Notes under the pieces: model-generated
What the model was told of the DNA's origin: nothing
Database searches by the model: none
Seen by the model: only the letters and a program-made list of their open reading frames with translations
Source of the DNA: Streptomyces sp. RKAG290
GTDB lineage: Bacteria; Actinomycetota; Actinomycetes; Streptomycetales; Streptomycetaceae
Length of the DNA: 64,000 bases
Assembly: GCF_023701695.1 (NCBI RefSeq)
Contig: NZ_JAJOZC010000001.1
Span: forward strand, 1,240,001 to 1,304,000
Reading direction: 5' to 3'
In this document: positions 1 through 8,896 of the stretch, in pieces
How the letters are laid out: the number at the start of each line of letters is the position of its first letter
How positions within the stretch are numbered: the first letter of the stretch is position 1
Translations under genes and position numbers: made by a program

Positions 1-53
1 TTCCGCTAAAAGCGAACAAAATAATCCGCGTGCAAATCGCTTCGCCCGGCCTG

Positions 54-1289
54 TCAGACAGGCAGTGAGACGCGCATCACAAGACCACCGCCCTCGCGGG
101 GCTCCGCGATGATACGGCCTCCGTGAGCGCGCGCGACGGACCGCGCGATCGACAGGCCGAGCCCCACCCCCTTGTCGCTGCCTGTCCGCTCCGTACGCAG
201 CCGTCTGAAGGGCTCGAAGAGGTTGTCGATCTCGTAGGCAGGCACCACGGGACCTGTGTTCGAGACGACGAGCAGGGCCTGGCCGGGCAGCAGCTCGGTG
301 CTGACCTCGACCCAGCCGCTGTCCGGGACGTTGTAGCGGACCGCGTTCTGTACGAGGTTCAGCGCGATGCGCTCCAGGAGCACGCCGTTGCCCTGGACCA
401 CTGCCGGGGCCAGCTCGCCGCGCATCTCCACGCCCTTGGTCTCGGCCTCGCCGCGCGCCTGGTCGAGGGCGCGCGAGGCCACCTCGGCCAGGTCCACGGG
501 TTTGCGTTCGACGATCTGGTTGTCGCTGCGGGCGAGCAGCAGGAGTCCCTCGACCAGCTGCTCGCTGCGTTCGTTGGTGGCCAGCAGCGTCTTGCCGAGC
601 TGCTGGAGCTCCGGCGGTGCCTGCGGATCGGAGAGGTGGACCTCCAGCAGCGTGCGGTTGATCGCGAGCGGGGTGCGCAGCTCGTGCGACGCGTTCCCCA
701 CGAACCGCTGCTGCGCGGTGAAGGCCCGCTCCAGCCGTTCGAGCATGTCGTCGAAGGTGTCGGCGAGCTCCTTGAGCTCGTCGTCCGGGCCGTCCAGCTC
801 GATGCGCCGGGACAGGTCCGTGCCGGCCACCCGGCGGGCGATGCGGGTGATCCGGCCGAGCGGCGACAGCACCCGGCCCGCCATCGCGTAGCCGAAGGCG
901 AAGGCGATGACGCTGAGGCCCACCAGGGCCAGCAACGACCGGTTGAGGAGCGTGTCGAGCGCCTGCTGCCGCTGGTGGTTGACGCAGGAGTTCATCGCGG
1001 CGTTGACGGCGCTCGGTGATCGCCCCTCCCCCAGCAGGTTGCACACGTCGCTGGACACATGGCCGTCGACGATCTTGAAAGGCAGCTCGCTGCCCACGTG
1101 CAGGGCCTGCGCGGCCAGCATGTAGATGATCGACAGCAGCAGGATGCCCGCGATCAGGAACATGCCGCCGTACAGCAGGGTGAGGCGTATCCGGATGGTC
1201 GGGCGCAGCCAGGGGTACGGGGGCTCCTGCTGTTTGGGCTCCCAGGTGGGTTTGGGGGGCGCCGTCGCGGGCGGCGGGACGGTGGGCAC
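54..1289 (-). CDS. cutS: Sensor histidine kinase CutS
   Basis: Membrane sensor kinase of 411 aa that phosphorylates CutR, encoded 5 bp upstream in the same operon. There is a Pro-rich cytoplasmic N-terminus (1-30), TM1 at about 38-60, an extracytoplasmic loop of about 55 residues with exactly two cysteines (C83 and C102), TM2 at about 118-138, a HAMP domain, the HisKA H-box SHELRTPL (H202), and a HATPase domain with an N box near NLVQNAVRYN and GVGLGLSIAR. In Streptomyces CutRS is linked to secretion and extracytoplasmic protein-folding stress, and the Cys pair is proposed to be the redox-sensitive input; that link is from family knowledge. The short loop, the Cys pair and the gene order support CutS over other OmpR-type kinases. 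Confidence 0.88.
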   Translation of the reverse strand: MPTVPPPATAPPKPTWEPKQQEPPYPWLRPTIRIRLTLLYGGMFLIAGILLLSIIYMLAAQALHVGSELPFKIVDGHVSSDVCNLLGEGRSPSAVNAAMNSCVNHQRQQALDTLLNRSLLALVGLSVIAFAFGYAMAGRVLSPLGRITRIARRVAGTDLSRRIELDGPDDELKELADTFDDMLERLERAFTAQQRFVGNASHELRTPLAINRTLLEVHLSDPQAPPELQQLGKTLLATNERSEQLVEGLLLLARSDNQIVERKPVDLAEVASRALDQARGEAETKGVEMRGELAPAVVQGNGVLLERIALNLVQNAVRYNVPDSGWVEVSTELLPGQALLVVSNTGPVVPAYEIDNLFEPFRRLRTERTGSDKGVGLGLSIARSVARAHGGRIIAEPREGGGLVMRVSLPV

Positions 1290-1294
1290 CGGCG

Positions 1295-1948
1295 TCAGAT
1301 CCGGTAGCCGGAGCCGGGTACGGTGACGATCACCGGCGGCTCGCCGAGCTTGCGCCGCAGCGTCATGACGGTCACCCGGACGACGTTGGTGAACGGGTCC
1401 GTGTTCTCGTCCCAGGCCTTCTCCAGGAGCTGCTCGGCCGAGACCACGGCGCCCTCGCTCCGCATCAGGACCTCCAGCACCGCGAACTCCTTGGGTGCCA
1501 GCTGGACCTCCTGCTCGCCCCGGAAGACCTCGCGGCGGTTGGGGTCGAGCTTGATCCCCGCACGCTCCAGGACCGGCGGCAGAGCGACCGTCGTACGCCG
1601 CCCGAGGGCCCGCACCCGCGCGGTCAGCTCGCTGAAGGCGAAGGGCTTGGGCAGATAGTCGTCGGCGCCCAGCTCCAGGCCCTCCACGCGGTCGCTGACG
1701 TCCCCGGAGGCGGTGAGCATGAGCACCCGGGTCGGCATGCCCAGCTCGACGATCCGGCGGCAGACGTCGTCACCGTGCACCAGGGGGAGGTCCCGGTCCA
1801 GCACCACGACGTCGTAGTCGTTGACCTCGATGCGCTCCAGGGCCGCCGCACCGTCGTACACGACATCGACGGCCATGGCTTCCCGGCGCAATCCGGTGGC
1901 CACCGCATCGGCGAGCAGCTGCTCGTCCTCCACGACGAGTACGCGCAC
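1295..1948 (-). CDS. cutR: OmpR-family response regulator CutR
   Basis: 217-aa response regulator: a receiver domain with the acidic pair E7/D8, phospho-acceptor D51 and a Lys in PKPF, followed by a winged-helix DNA-binding domain ending VTVPGSGYRI. The start is GTG at 1948, preceded by GGGAAG. It is the first gene of cutRS and its stop is 5 bp from the cutS start. Upstream, two CTTCAC units at 1968 and 1981 form a direct repeat of 13-bp period, the usual architecture for an OmpR-type dimer site, so autoregulation is possible but unproven. Confidence 0.88.
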   Translation of the reverse strand: MRVLVVEDEQLLADAVATGLRREAMAVDVVYDGAAALERIEVNDYDVVVLDRDLPLVHGDDVCRRIVELGMPTRVLMLTASGDVSDRVEGLELGADDYLPKPFAFSELTARVRALGRRTTVALPPVLERAGIKLDPNRREVFRGEQEVQLAPKEFAVLEVLMRSEGAVVSAEQLLEKAWDENTDPFTNVVRVTVMTLRRKLGEPPVIVTVPGSGYRI

Positions 1949-2317
1949 GGCGCTTCCTTCCCTAGACCTTCACAACAGGACTTCACCACGTTCGAAACAG
2001 ACCGGTGGCCCTGGGGCCCGGCCGCACCTCGGCACGGTCTGTGCGGCACCATCCTGCCCGTAACGCGTATAAACCGGCGGTAAGACGGCGCGGCCCGACC
2101 TGCGGCTTCGCGGAATTCGGCGGTTCTCCGGGCCAGTTGAGGTTTCTCTGAGGGTCGGGCTGGGGAGGACGAATTCACACCCGCGATCACGGCTCGTACG
2201 TGGCATGCCACAGGCCCCTCCGTCCCCGGAGGCTGCGTGATCACCCGCCCTACCGCCTCGGCGGAGGGAAACCCGGGCACACCCCCGTGCCACCGACCCA
2301 CGATGAGGGGGCGCCTC
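1949..2317. promoter_or_regulatory. Divergent intergenic region between cutR and a small gene
   Basis: 369 bp without a supported gene. It should hold the cutRS promoter (leftward) and the promoter of the 57-aa gene (rightward). Visible items are the CTTCAC direct repeat (1968-1973 and 1981-1986) and an AT-richer stretch TAACGCGTATAAACC near 2060-2075 that could be a promoter core. I see no clear riboswitch or repeat. Confidence 0.4.
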
Positions 2318-2491
2318 ATGGACGCTTTCACCGCAGGTCTGCTGCAACGCATCAAGACCACCGAGTCCGACCTCACGAAGGCCCGCGAGACGGGCGACGA
2401 CTTCCTCGCGGACGTCGAGCAGAGCGAGCTGGAGGATCTGCACCGCCTCGCTGCCGAGCACGGTGTCCGCATCGGCGCCACAAGCGTCTGA
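2318..2491 (+). CDS. Small conserved acidic helical protein (57 aa), unknown function
   Basis: 57-aa protein starting MDAFTAGLLQRIKTTE, rich in charged residues and predicted mostly helical, with no Cys, signal peptide or membrane segment. The ATG at 2318 has a good ribosome-binding site (GAGGGGG, 6-nt spacing), and a very strong terminator follows 10 bp after the stop. That supports a real single-gene transcript. Another ATG 15 nt upstream is in frame but overlaps the Shine-Dalgarno. I recognise no functional family; short proteins of this type are common beside cutRS in Streptomyces. Confidence 0.7.
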   Translation: MDAFTAGLLQRIKTTESDLTKARETGDDFLADVEQSELEDLHRLAAEHGVRIGATSV

Positions 2492-2500
2492 GCAGTCACC

Positions 2501-2543
2501 GGAAGGCCCCGCAGGTGCCGTCTCGGCACCTGCGGGGCCTTCC
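2501..2543. terminator. Bidirectional hairpin terminator
   Basis: Perfect 20-bp inverted repeat (GGAAGGCCCCGCAGGTGCCG) with a 3-nt loop, between the convergent 57-aa gene and the inositol-monophosphatase-family gene. There is no long T tract, as is usual in Streptomyces. Confidence 0.9.
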
Positions 2544-2577
2544 GCGTTGCGGGGGCGCTCACGGCCCGCACAGCGGC

Positions 2578-3396
2578 TCAGTCGTGCCAGGCGCCCAGTT
2601 CCTCCAGCACGGCCTGCAGCGGTTCGAACACGCCCGGTGCCGCGGCCACCGCCAGGCCGCCGTCGGCGGGCTGCCCGGGACGTCCGCCGGTGAGCGCGCC
2701 CGCCTCCCGGGCGATGAGGTCGCCGGCCGCCAGGTCCCACGGGTGGAGGCCGCGCTCGTAGTAGCCGTCGAGGCGGCCCGCGGCGACGTCGCAGAGGTCG
2801 ATCGCGGCGGAGCCGCCGCGCCGGATGTCCCGCAGCCGCGGGATCAGCACCCGCGCCACGTCGGCCTGGTGCGCGCGGACGTCGGCGACGTAGTTGAAGC
2901 CGGTCGCCACGAGCGCCTGGTCGAGCGGCGGGGCGGGCCGGCAGCGCAGGGTGGCACCCTCCCCGTACACGCCGCCCTTTGCGTACGCACCGCCGCCGAG
3001 TACCGCGTGATACGTCTCCCGGCGCATCGGGACCTCGACCACGCCCACGACCCGCTCGCCGTCCCGTTCGGCGGCGACGGAGACGGCCCAGGTGGGCAGC
3101 CCGTACAGATAGTTCACGGTGCCGTCGAGCGGGTCGATCACCCAGCGGATGCCGCTGCTGCCCTCGGAGCTGGCGCCCTCCTCCCCCAGGAATCCGTCCT
3201 CGGGACGGCGTTCGGCCAGGAAGCCGGTGATCAGTTGCTCGGCGGCGATGTCCATCTCGGTGACGACGTCCACCGGGCTGGACTTGGTCGCGGCCACCTC
3301 CAGGTCGGCGGGGCGGCCGTCGCGCAGCAGCGCACCGGCGCGGTGGGCGACGTCCAGGGCGAGGTCGAGCAGTTCGGACAGCAGGGGGTCGGTCAC
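2578..3396 (-). CDS. Inositol monophosphatase family phosphatase
   Basis: 272-aa Mg/Li-dependent phosphomonoesterase of the IMPase/FIG superfamily. Visible metal-site motifs are DVVTEMD, the GEEG element and WVIDPLDGTVNYLYGLP, then the C-terminal GGSAAIDLCDVAAG and HPWDLAAG. Start chosen at GTG 3396, which has GGGAGC upstream; in-frame codons further upstream lack a ribosome-binding site. Substrate is unknown: inositol-1-phosphate, histidinol phosphate or a 3'-phospho-nucleotide are all possible for the family. It precedes the terminator at 2501-2543 and follows the ferrochelatase gene in the same direction. Confidence 0.85.
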   Translation of the reverse strand: MTDPLLSELLDLALDVAHRAGALLRDGRPADLEVAATKSSPVDVVTEMDIAAEQLITGFLAERRPEDGFLGEEGASSEGSSGIRWVIDPLDGTVNYLYGLPTWAVSVAAERDGERVVGVVEVPMRRETYHAVLGGGAYAKGGVYGEGATLRCRPAPPLDQALVATGFNYVADVRAHQADVARVLIPRLRDIRRGGSAAIDLCDVAAGRLDGYYERGLHPWDLAAGDLIAREAGALTGGRPGQPADGGLAVAAAPGVFEPLQAVLEELGAWHD

Positions 3397-3460
3397 AGCG
3401 CTCCCAAGGGGTGTGAGGGGGGGTACGGGCCGGGACTCGGGCCGGCCGGGTGAGGGCGCC

Positions 3461-4588
3461 CTACGCGTACGGGCTGTCGGCACCCGCGGCGGCAGGCTTG
3501 GGTGCCCGGGCCGGGCAGCAGCCCACCGGGCAGAGGTCGTGGCTCGCCCCGAGCGCCCCGAGCGCGCAGCGCTCCCGGGAGCGGCCCTGTTCGGCGGCGG
3601 CGCGCTCCAGCAGCAGGTCGCGCACGGCGGCGGCGAACCGCGGGTCGGCGCCGACGGTCGCGGACCGGCGTACCGGCAGGCCGAGCTCGGCGGCCTTCGC
3701 GGTGGCCTCGGTGTCGAGGTCGTAGAGGACCTCCATGTGGTCCGAGACGAAGCCGATGGGTGCCATCACCACGGCGGGGACGCCGTCGCCGTGGAGCGAC
3801 TCCAGGTGCTCGCAGATGTCGGGTTCCAGCCAGGGAATGTGCGGGGCGCCGCTGCGCGACTGGTAGACGAGCCGCCAGGGGTACTCGACGCCGGTCCGCT
3901 CGCGGACGGCCTCGACGATCAGCCGGGCCACGTCGAGATGCTCGGCGACGTAGGCGCCGCCGTCGCCGTGTGCCTCCGCCGGGCCGGAGGCGTCGGCCGC
4001 CGAGGTGGGGATGGAGTGCGTGGTGAAGGCGAGGTGCGCCCCGGTCCGTACGTCCTCGGGGAGGTCTGCCAGGGAGGCGAGGACCCCGTCCACCATCGGC
4101 TCGACGAAGCCGGGGTGGTTGAAGTAGTGCCGCAGCTTGTCGACGCGCGGCACCGGAAGACCCTCGGTCTCCAGGACGGCCAGTGACTCGGCGAGGTTCT
4201 CGCGGTACTGCCTGCAGCCGGAGTACGAGGCGTAGGCGCTGGTCGCCAGGACGGCGATGCGGCGGTGACCGTCCGAGGCCATCTCGCGCAGGGTGTCGGT
4301 CAGGTAGGGCGCCCAGTTCCGGTTGCCCCAGTACACCGGCAGATCCAGTCCGTGATCCGCGAAGTCCTTGCGCAGTGCGTCGAGCAGGGCCCTGTTCTGG
4401 CCGTTGATCGGACTGACACCGCCGAACAGGAAGTAGTGCTTGCCGACCTCCTTGAGCCGCTCCTCCGGGATACCCCGGCCACGGGTCACGTTCACCAGGA
4501 ACGGGACCACGTCGTCCGGGCCTTCGGGGCCTCCGAAGGAGAGCAGCAACAGGGCGTCGTAAGGAGCGGGATCGCGCAGATCGGACAT
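3461..4588 (-). CDS. hemH: Coproporphyrin ferrochelatase (HemH/CpfC)
   Basis: 375-aa ferrochelatase inserting Fe2+ into the porphyrin ring; in Actinobacteria the substrate is coproporphyrin III (coproporphyrin-dependent haem pathway, family knowledge). Visible: [20 protein letters not shown] at the N-terminus, [11 protein letters not shown], the catalytic-His segment [10 protein letters not shown], and a C-terminal Cys group [18 protein letters not shown], which fits the [2Fe-2S] cluster of actinobacterial ferrochelatases. Start ATG 4588 chosen because [20 protein letters not shown] is the family N-terminus. It follows the IMPase gene with a 64-bp gap and may be co-transcribed. Confidence 0.93.
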   Translation of the reverse strand: MSDLRDPAPYDALLLLSFGGPEGPDDVVPFLVNVTRGRGIPEERLKEVGKHYFLFGGVSPINGQNRALLDALRKDFADHGLDLPVYWGNRNWAPYLTDTLREMASDGHRRIAVLATSAYASYSGCRQYRENLAESLAVLETEGLPVPRVDKLRHYFNHPGFVEPMVDGVLASLADLPEDVRTGAHLAFTTHSIPTSAADASGPAEAHGDGGAYVAEHLDVARLIVEAVRERTGVEYPWRLVYQSRSGAPHIPWLEPDICEHLESLHGDGVPAVVMAPIGFVSDHMEVLYDLDTEATAKAAELGLPVRRSATVGADPRFAAAVRDLLLERAAAEQGRSRERCALGALGASHDLCPVGCCPARAPKPAAAGADSPYA

Positions 4589-4699
4589 GGCACCGATCCT
4601 GCCACCCGCCCCCCGCACCGCTCCCACCGACATCCGCCCCGTGCCCGCGCCGGTCTCCCGCTGCCGGGCACCCCGCTCCGCCCGTAAGCTGTATCGGCC

Positions 4700-5995
4700 G
4701 TGTTCACCCCTGACACCGCGTCTGACCACGCCGTACCGGAGTTCTCCTTGCCCAGTCCCTACCGCGCGATCTTCGCCGCCCCCGGCACCAAGGGGTTCTC
4801 CTCGGCCGGATTCCTCGGCCGGATGCCGCTGTCCATGATGGGCATCGGCGTGGTGACCATGGTTTCGCAGCTGACCGGCCGTTACGGGCTGGCGGGGGCG
4901 CTCTCCGCGACGCTGGCGATGTCGGCCGCCGTGGTGGGGCCGCAGGTGTCCAGGCTGGTCGACCGGCACGGACAGCGCCGGGTGCTGCGCCCGGTGACGC
5001 TCGTGGCCCTGGCGGCTGTGGCCGGACTGCTGGTCTGTGCGCAGCAGCGGCTGCCGGACTGGACCCTGTTCGTGTTCGCGGCGGGCGCCGGCTGCGTCCC
5101 CAGCGTCGGGTCGATGGTCCGGGCCCGCTGGGCGGAGATCTACCGGGGCTCGGCGCGGCAGCTGCACACCGCGTACTCGTGGGAGTCGATCGTCGACGAG
5201 GTGTGCTTCATCTTCGGCCCGATCATCTCGATCGGGCTCTCCACCGCCTGGTTCCCGGAGGCGGGCCCGCTGCTCGCCGCCGGCTTCCTGCTGGTCGGCG
5301 TCCTCTGGCTGACCGCGCAGCGGGCCACCGAACCGGTGCCGCATCCGCATGCCCGGCACACCAGGGGTTCGGCGCTGGCCTCACGCGGCCTCCAGGTGCT
5401 CGTGGTGACGTTCGTGGCCACCGGTGCGATCTTCGGGGCGGTCGACGTGGTGACGGTGGCCTTCGCCGAGGAGCAGGGCCACAAGGCCGCCGCGAGCCTC
5501 GTGCTCGCCGTGTACGCGCTCGGTTCCTGTCTCGCCGGGGCGGTATTCGGCCTGCTGCACCTGAAGGGCAGGCCGTCCACCCGGTGGCTGGTGGGAGTGT
5601 GTGCGATGGCCGTGAGTATGATCCCCCTCCAACTGGCCGGGAGCCTGCCGTTCCTGGCCGTGGCGCTCTTTGTCGCGGGCCTCGCCATCGCACCGACGAT
5701 GGTCACCACCATGGCTCTCGTCGAACAGCACGTACCGCGCACCAGACTGACCGAGGGCATGACCTGGACCAGCACCGGGCTCGCCGTGGGTGTGGCGCTC
5801 GGCTCCTCGGCCGCCGGCTGGGTGGTCGACGCGTCCGGGGCGGAGGCGGGGTACGCGGTGCCCGCCGTGGCGGGAGCGCTCGCGGCCGTGGTGGCGTTCC
5901 TGGGGTACCGCCGGCTCAGTGGGCCGGTTCCTACGGAAGGGCGCGGGGAAGATGACCGACACCTACGCACGGACGACGACGAACGCGTGGCGTAA
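4700..5995 (+). CDS. Major facilitator superfamily transporter
   Basis: MFS transporter of up to 431 aa, with about 12 hydrophobic segments and no periplasmic domain. GTG 4700 gives the longest frame but has no ribosome-binding site. TTG 4748 (giving [16 protein letters not shown]) has GGAG 7 nt upstream and may be the true start. It is divergent from hemH and overlaps the next gene by 44 nt in another frame, implying coupled expression. Substrate cannot be read from sequence; the fold resembles drug/metabolite exporters. Confidence 0.82.
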   Translation: MFTPDTASDHAVPEFSLPSPYRAIFAAPGTKGFSSAGFLGRMPLSMMGIGVVTMVSQLTGRYGLAGALSATLAMSAAVVGPQVSRLVDRHGQRRVLRPVTLVALAAVAGLLVCAQQRLPDWTLFVFAAGAGCVPSVGSMVRARWAEIYRGSARQLHTAYSWESIVDEVCFIFGPIISIGLSTAWFPEAGPLLAAGFLLVGVLWLTAQRATEPVPHPHARHTRGSALASRGLQVLVVTFVATGAIFGAVDVVTVAFAEEQGHKAAASLVLAVYALGSCLAGAVFGLLHLKGRPSTRWLVGVCAMAVSMIPLQLAGSLPFLAVALFVAGLAIAPTMVTTMALVEQHVPRTRLTEGMTWTSTGLAVGVALGSSAAGWVVDASGAEAGYAVPAVAGALAAVVAFLGYRRLSGPVPTEGRGEDDRHLRTDDDERVA

Positions 5996-7274
5996 CTGGG
6001 CGGGGAACGTCACCGCCCGACCGGTGCGGACCGTGTCCCCCGCCTCCGTGGACGAGCTGGCCGAGGCGCTGCGCAGGGCGTCCGAGGACGGCCTGAAGGT
6101 GAAGCCGGTGGGCACCGGCCACTCCTTCACCGCGACCGCGGCCACCGACGGGCTGCTGATCCGCCCCGACCTGCTCACCGGCATCCGGGACATCGACCGG
6201 GCCGCGATGACGGTGACCGTCGAGGCCGGCACCCCGCTGAAGCGGCTCAACACCGCGCTGGCCCGCGAGGGCCTCTCGCTCACCAACATGGGCGACATCA
6301 TGGAGCAGACGGTCGCCGGGGCCACCTCCACCGGCACGCACGGCACCGGCCGCGACTCGGCCTCCATATCCGCCCAGATCCGCGCCCTGGAGCTGGTCAC
6401 GGCGGACGGCACCGTGCTGACCTGTTCGGCGACCGAGAACCCCGAGGTCTTCGCCGTCGCCCGGATCGGGCTCGGCGCCCTGGGCGTCATCACCGCGATC
6501 ACCTTCGCCGTGGAGCCGGTCTTCCTGCTGACCGCCCGTGAGGAGCCGATGACCTTCGACAAGGTCACGGCCGACTTCGATCAGCTGGTGACGGAGAACG
6601 AGCACTTCGAGTTCTACTGGTTCCCGCACACCGGCAACTGCAACACCAAGCGGAACAACCGCAGCGCGGGCCCCGCCGCTCCGCCCGGCAAGGTCAGCAG
6701 CTGGATCGAGGACGAGCTCCTCTCCAACGCCGTCTTCCAGGCGGCCTGCACGGTCGGCCGGGCGGTCCCCGCCACGATCCCCTCGATCGCCAAGCTCTCC
6801 AGCCGCGCGCTGTCGGCCCGTACGTACACCGACATCCCCTACAAGGTGTTCACCAGCCCGCGCCGGGTGCGGTTCGTGGAGATGGAGTACGCCCTGCCAC
6901 GCGAGGCCGCCGTGGAGGCGCTGCGCGAGGTCAGGGCGATGGTCGAGCGCTCACCGCTGCGGATCAGCTTCCCGGTGGAGGTGCGCACCGCCCCCGCGGA
7001 CGACATCGCGCTCTCCACGGCCTCGGGCCGGGAGAGCGCGTACATCGCCGTCCACCTGTACCGGGGCACGCCCTACCAGGCGTACTTCACGGCGGTGGAA
7101 CGGATCATGACCGCCCACGGCGGGCGCCCGCACTGGGGCAAGGTCAACACCCGTGATGCCGCGTACCTGGCGGGGGTGTACCCGCGGTTCGGCGAGTTCA
7201 CCGCGGTCCGGGACCGGCTGGACCCGGACCGCCTCTTCGCCAACGACTACCTGCGCCGGGTCCTGGGCGACTGA
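5952..7274 (+). CDS. FAD-dependent sugar-1,4-lactone oxidase (D-arabinono/L-gulono type)
   Basis: 440-aa flavoprotein: an N-terminal FAD-binding (PCMH) domain at about 15-185 with VGTGHSFTATAATDG (candidate FAD-linking His) and EQTVAGATSTGTHGTG, then an ALO domain whose end carries GRPHWGKVN, the usual signature of aldonolactone oxidases. Family members oxidise sugar lactones to ascorbate-type products or alditols, with O2 as acceptor. ATG 5952 is preceded by GGGGAAG and lies inside the 3' end of the MFS gene (44-nt overlap). The exact substrate is unknown. Confidence 0.85.
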   Translation: MTDTYARTTTNAWRNWAGNVTARPVRTVSPASVDELAEALRRASEDGLKVKPVGTGHSFTATAATDGLLIRPDLLTGIRDIDRAAMTVTVEAGTPLKRLNTALAREGLSLTNMGDIMEQTVAGATSTGTHGTGRDSASISAQIRALELVTADGTVLTCSATENPEVFAVARIGLGALGVITAITFAVEPVFLLTAREEPMTFDKVTADFDQLVTENEHFEFYWFPHTGNCNTKRNNRSAGPAAPPGKVSSWIEDELLSNAVFQAACTVGRAVPATIPSIAKLSSRALSARTYTDIPYKVFTSPRRVRFVEMEYALPREAAVEALREVRAMVERSPLRISFPVEVRTAPADDIALSTASGRESAYIAVHLYRGTPYQAYFTAVERIMTAHGGRPHWGKVNTRDAAYLAGVYPRFGEFTAVRDRLDPDRLFANDYLRRVLGD

Positions 7275-7287
7275 CCACCGTGTCCGC

Positions 7288-8400
7288 TCACTCCCCGGCG
7301 TCCTGGCCGGCGGCGCCGTCCTGCTGCGCCGGGGCGCTGCCCGTCGGGTCGGGGGCGGTGCTGCTGCCGCCGTCGGTTGCCGACGGACTGGGCGCGGGAG
7401 CCGGAGCGGTCTCCTCGCCTGCCGAGTCCGACGGGGTGGGGGTGGGCGTCGGGTCCGCCGCGGGGTCGTCGCCCCCGTCCGGTTCCTGGCTGGGGCTCTG
7501 CCCGTCTTCCGGGTCGGTGCCGGGCGCCGTGCCGTTGTCCTGGCCCGGGCTCGGGTGGTCCCGTCCCGGGTCGGTGCTGACCGACGGCGCCGGGCCGGCC
7601 GGAGCCGAGCCGTGCTCGCCGCGCACGACGGAGCCCACGGTCGTGCCCTGACCGCCGCTCAGGTCGTTGCCCGAGACCAGTTCGAACGTGGTGATCCCCG
7701 CCATCGAGACGACGAACACCACGGCCGCCCCGATCGCCGAGCGCTTCCAGCCGCGGACCCGGGTGCCGTGCGTGCTCGCCTGCGAGAACTCCTCGTCCCC
7801 GGTCCGCGGGTCCGCCGTGAGCAGCCTGGTCCCGTCGAGCGCCTCGATCAGCTGAGTCCGGTCGGCGCCGGCGGCCGCCTTGCGCAGGACGGTGGTGGCG
7901 TCCGCGCCCCGGCGTCCGGCCGCGGGACCCACCTGGCGCAGGACGGTCGTGGCGTCCGCGTCCTTCCGTCCGGCCGCGGGGTCCACCTGCCGCAGGACGG
8001 TGGTGGCGTCCACCGCGCGCAGCATCGCCGTCGCGTCGGCGGCGCCTGCCGCCTCCCGCACGGCGACTTCGGTCTCGGGGGTCCCCCATGTCTCGTCCGC
8101 GTCCCCGGCGTCACGCGTCTGGCGCGTGTGCACGGTCACCTCGCGGTCCGGGTGCTTCACCAGGACCGTGACCTCGCGGATCTGTTCGCCCGTGCGCCGG
8201 AAGAAGTGCTGGAAGACCGAGCCACCACAGGTGGCCACGATGCTCATCACCCCGGCGCCGAGAATCGTTCCGTAGACGCCCAGTTGCGAGGCCGCCACCG
8301 CCGCCGCGACCGCTGCCACGGCACTGCCCGCCACCTGGGGCAGGCTCAGATCTATCCGCCTCTCTCTGGGTTCTATGTCACTTTCCGGCTTCTGCACCAT
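7288..8400 (-). CDS. Membrane protein with tandem DATTVLRQV repeats and Pro/Ser/Asp-rich tail
   Basis: 370-aa protein with an N-terminal hydrophobic region (about 20-60, Ala/Val-rich, probably membrane-inserted or hairpin). A central block follows with near-identical repeats of about 18 residues, each beginning DAT(T/A)(V/M)LR (three strong copies plus degenerate ones), then a TM segment at about 225-245 (SAIGAAVVFVVSMAGITTF) and a low-complexity PTPTPTPSDS-type C-terminal tail probably outside the cell. The repeated Thr-containing units look like possible phospho-Thr sites, but that is inference. Start ATG 8400 has AAGGG at 6-nt spacing. It converges with the lactone oxidase gene. I know no named family. 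Confidence 0.7.
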   Translation of the reverse strand: MVQKPESDIEPRERRIDLSLPQVAGSAVAAVAAAVAASQLGVYGTILGAGVMSIVATCGGSVFQHFFRRTGEQIREVTVLVKHPDREVTVHTRQTRDAGDADETWGTPETEVAVREAAGAADATAMLRAVDATTVLRQVDPAAGRKDADATTVLRQVGPAAGRRGADATTVLRKAAAGADRTQLIEALDGTRLLTADPRTGDEEFSQASTHGTRVRGWKRSAIGAAVVFVVSMAGITTFELVSGNDLSGGQGTTVGSVVRGEHGSAPAGPAPSVSTDPGRDHPSPGQDNGTAPGTDPEDGQSPSQEPDGGDDPAADPTPTPTPSDSAGEETAPAPAPSPSATDGGSSTAPDPTGSAPAQQDGAAGQDAGE

Positions 8401-8896
8401 TTCCAGCCCTTGATTGACATCTCTCCCACCATGCAACAAGAAGGGACCTTTGAGCGAAGCCGATAGTTCCGTTCACGGGGATTCTGTGAAGGAGGACACG
8501 CGCGGAGGGCGTTCCGCGTCCGGCGGGGCGGTTCAACTCCCGTGCCTCACGAGAACTTCGGCGGCGCGGCGGTCCACCCACATGGCCCGAATGGAGTACT
8601 GTGGCGAGCCCTGGGGCCGGACTCCGCATGGATGTCCGGAACCTTCGGGAGGGGGCCGAAGGAGGCACTCGATCCGGCGGCGCCACGGCATCGCACGGCG
8701 GCTGGCTACGCGGAGTGACCAACGGTCACTTTGCGTCGCGTAAGAGGTCACCGTGTCATACCGGCGATCAAGGGCTCACGCCCGACACGCCGGGCAACAC
8801 GGCAATGTTGTGGCAGGCTGCAGCCGGGCAGGCCACACTCGACTAGCGGAAGCAGCGACGCACGTGACGTCGGCAGGCACCACCCGGGAGGTCCCC
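8401..8896. promoter_or_regulatory. Intergenic region upstream of sepH
   Basis: 496 bp with no convincing gene; the short open frames here have poor starts and no recognisable protein. It separates two divergent genes, so it should carry both promoters. The only distinct element is the inverted repeat at 8715-8729. Confidence 0.4.
8715..8729. repeat. Inverted repeat GTGACC-AAC-GGTCAC, possible operator
   Basis: Perfect 6-bp arms with a 3-nt spacer, about 170 bp upstream of the sepH start; a partial second GGTCAC lies at about 8747. It could be a regulator-binding site. No regulator is assigned. Confidence 0.3.

Noticed and set aside
8525..8560. tRNA-like T-arm (GGTTCAACTCC)
   Set aside because: The flanking bases do not pair as a T-stem and no acceptor or anticodon arm fits.
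8414..8846. Short open frames in the gap before sepH
   Set aside because: No ribosome-binding site, no conserved protein pattern and Arg/Gly/Ser-rich translation typical of chance frames at high GC.
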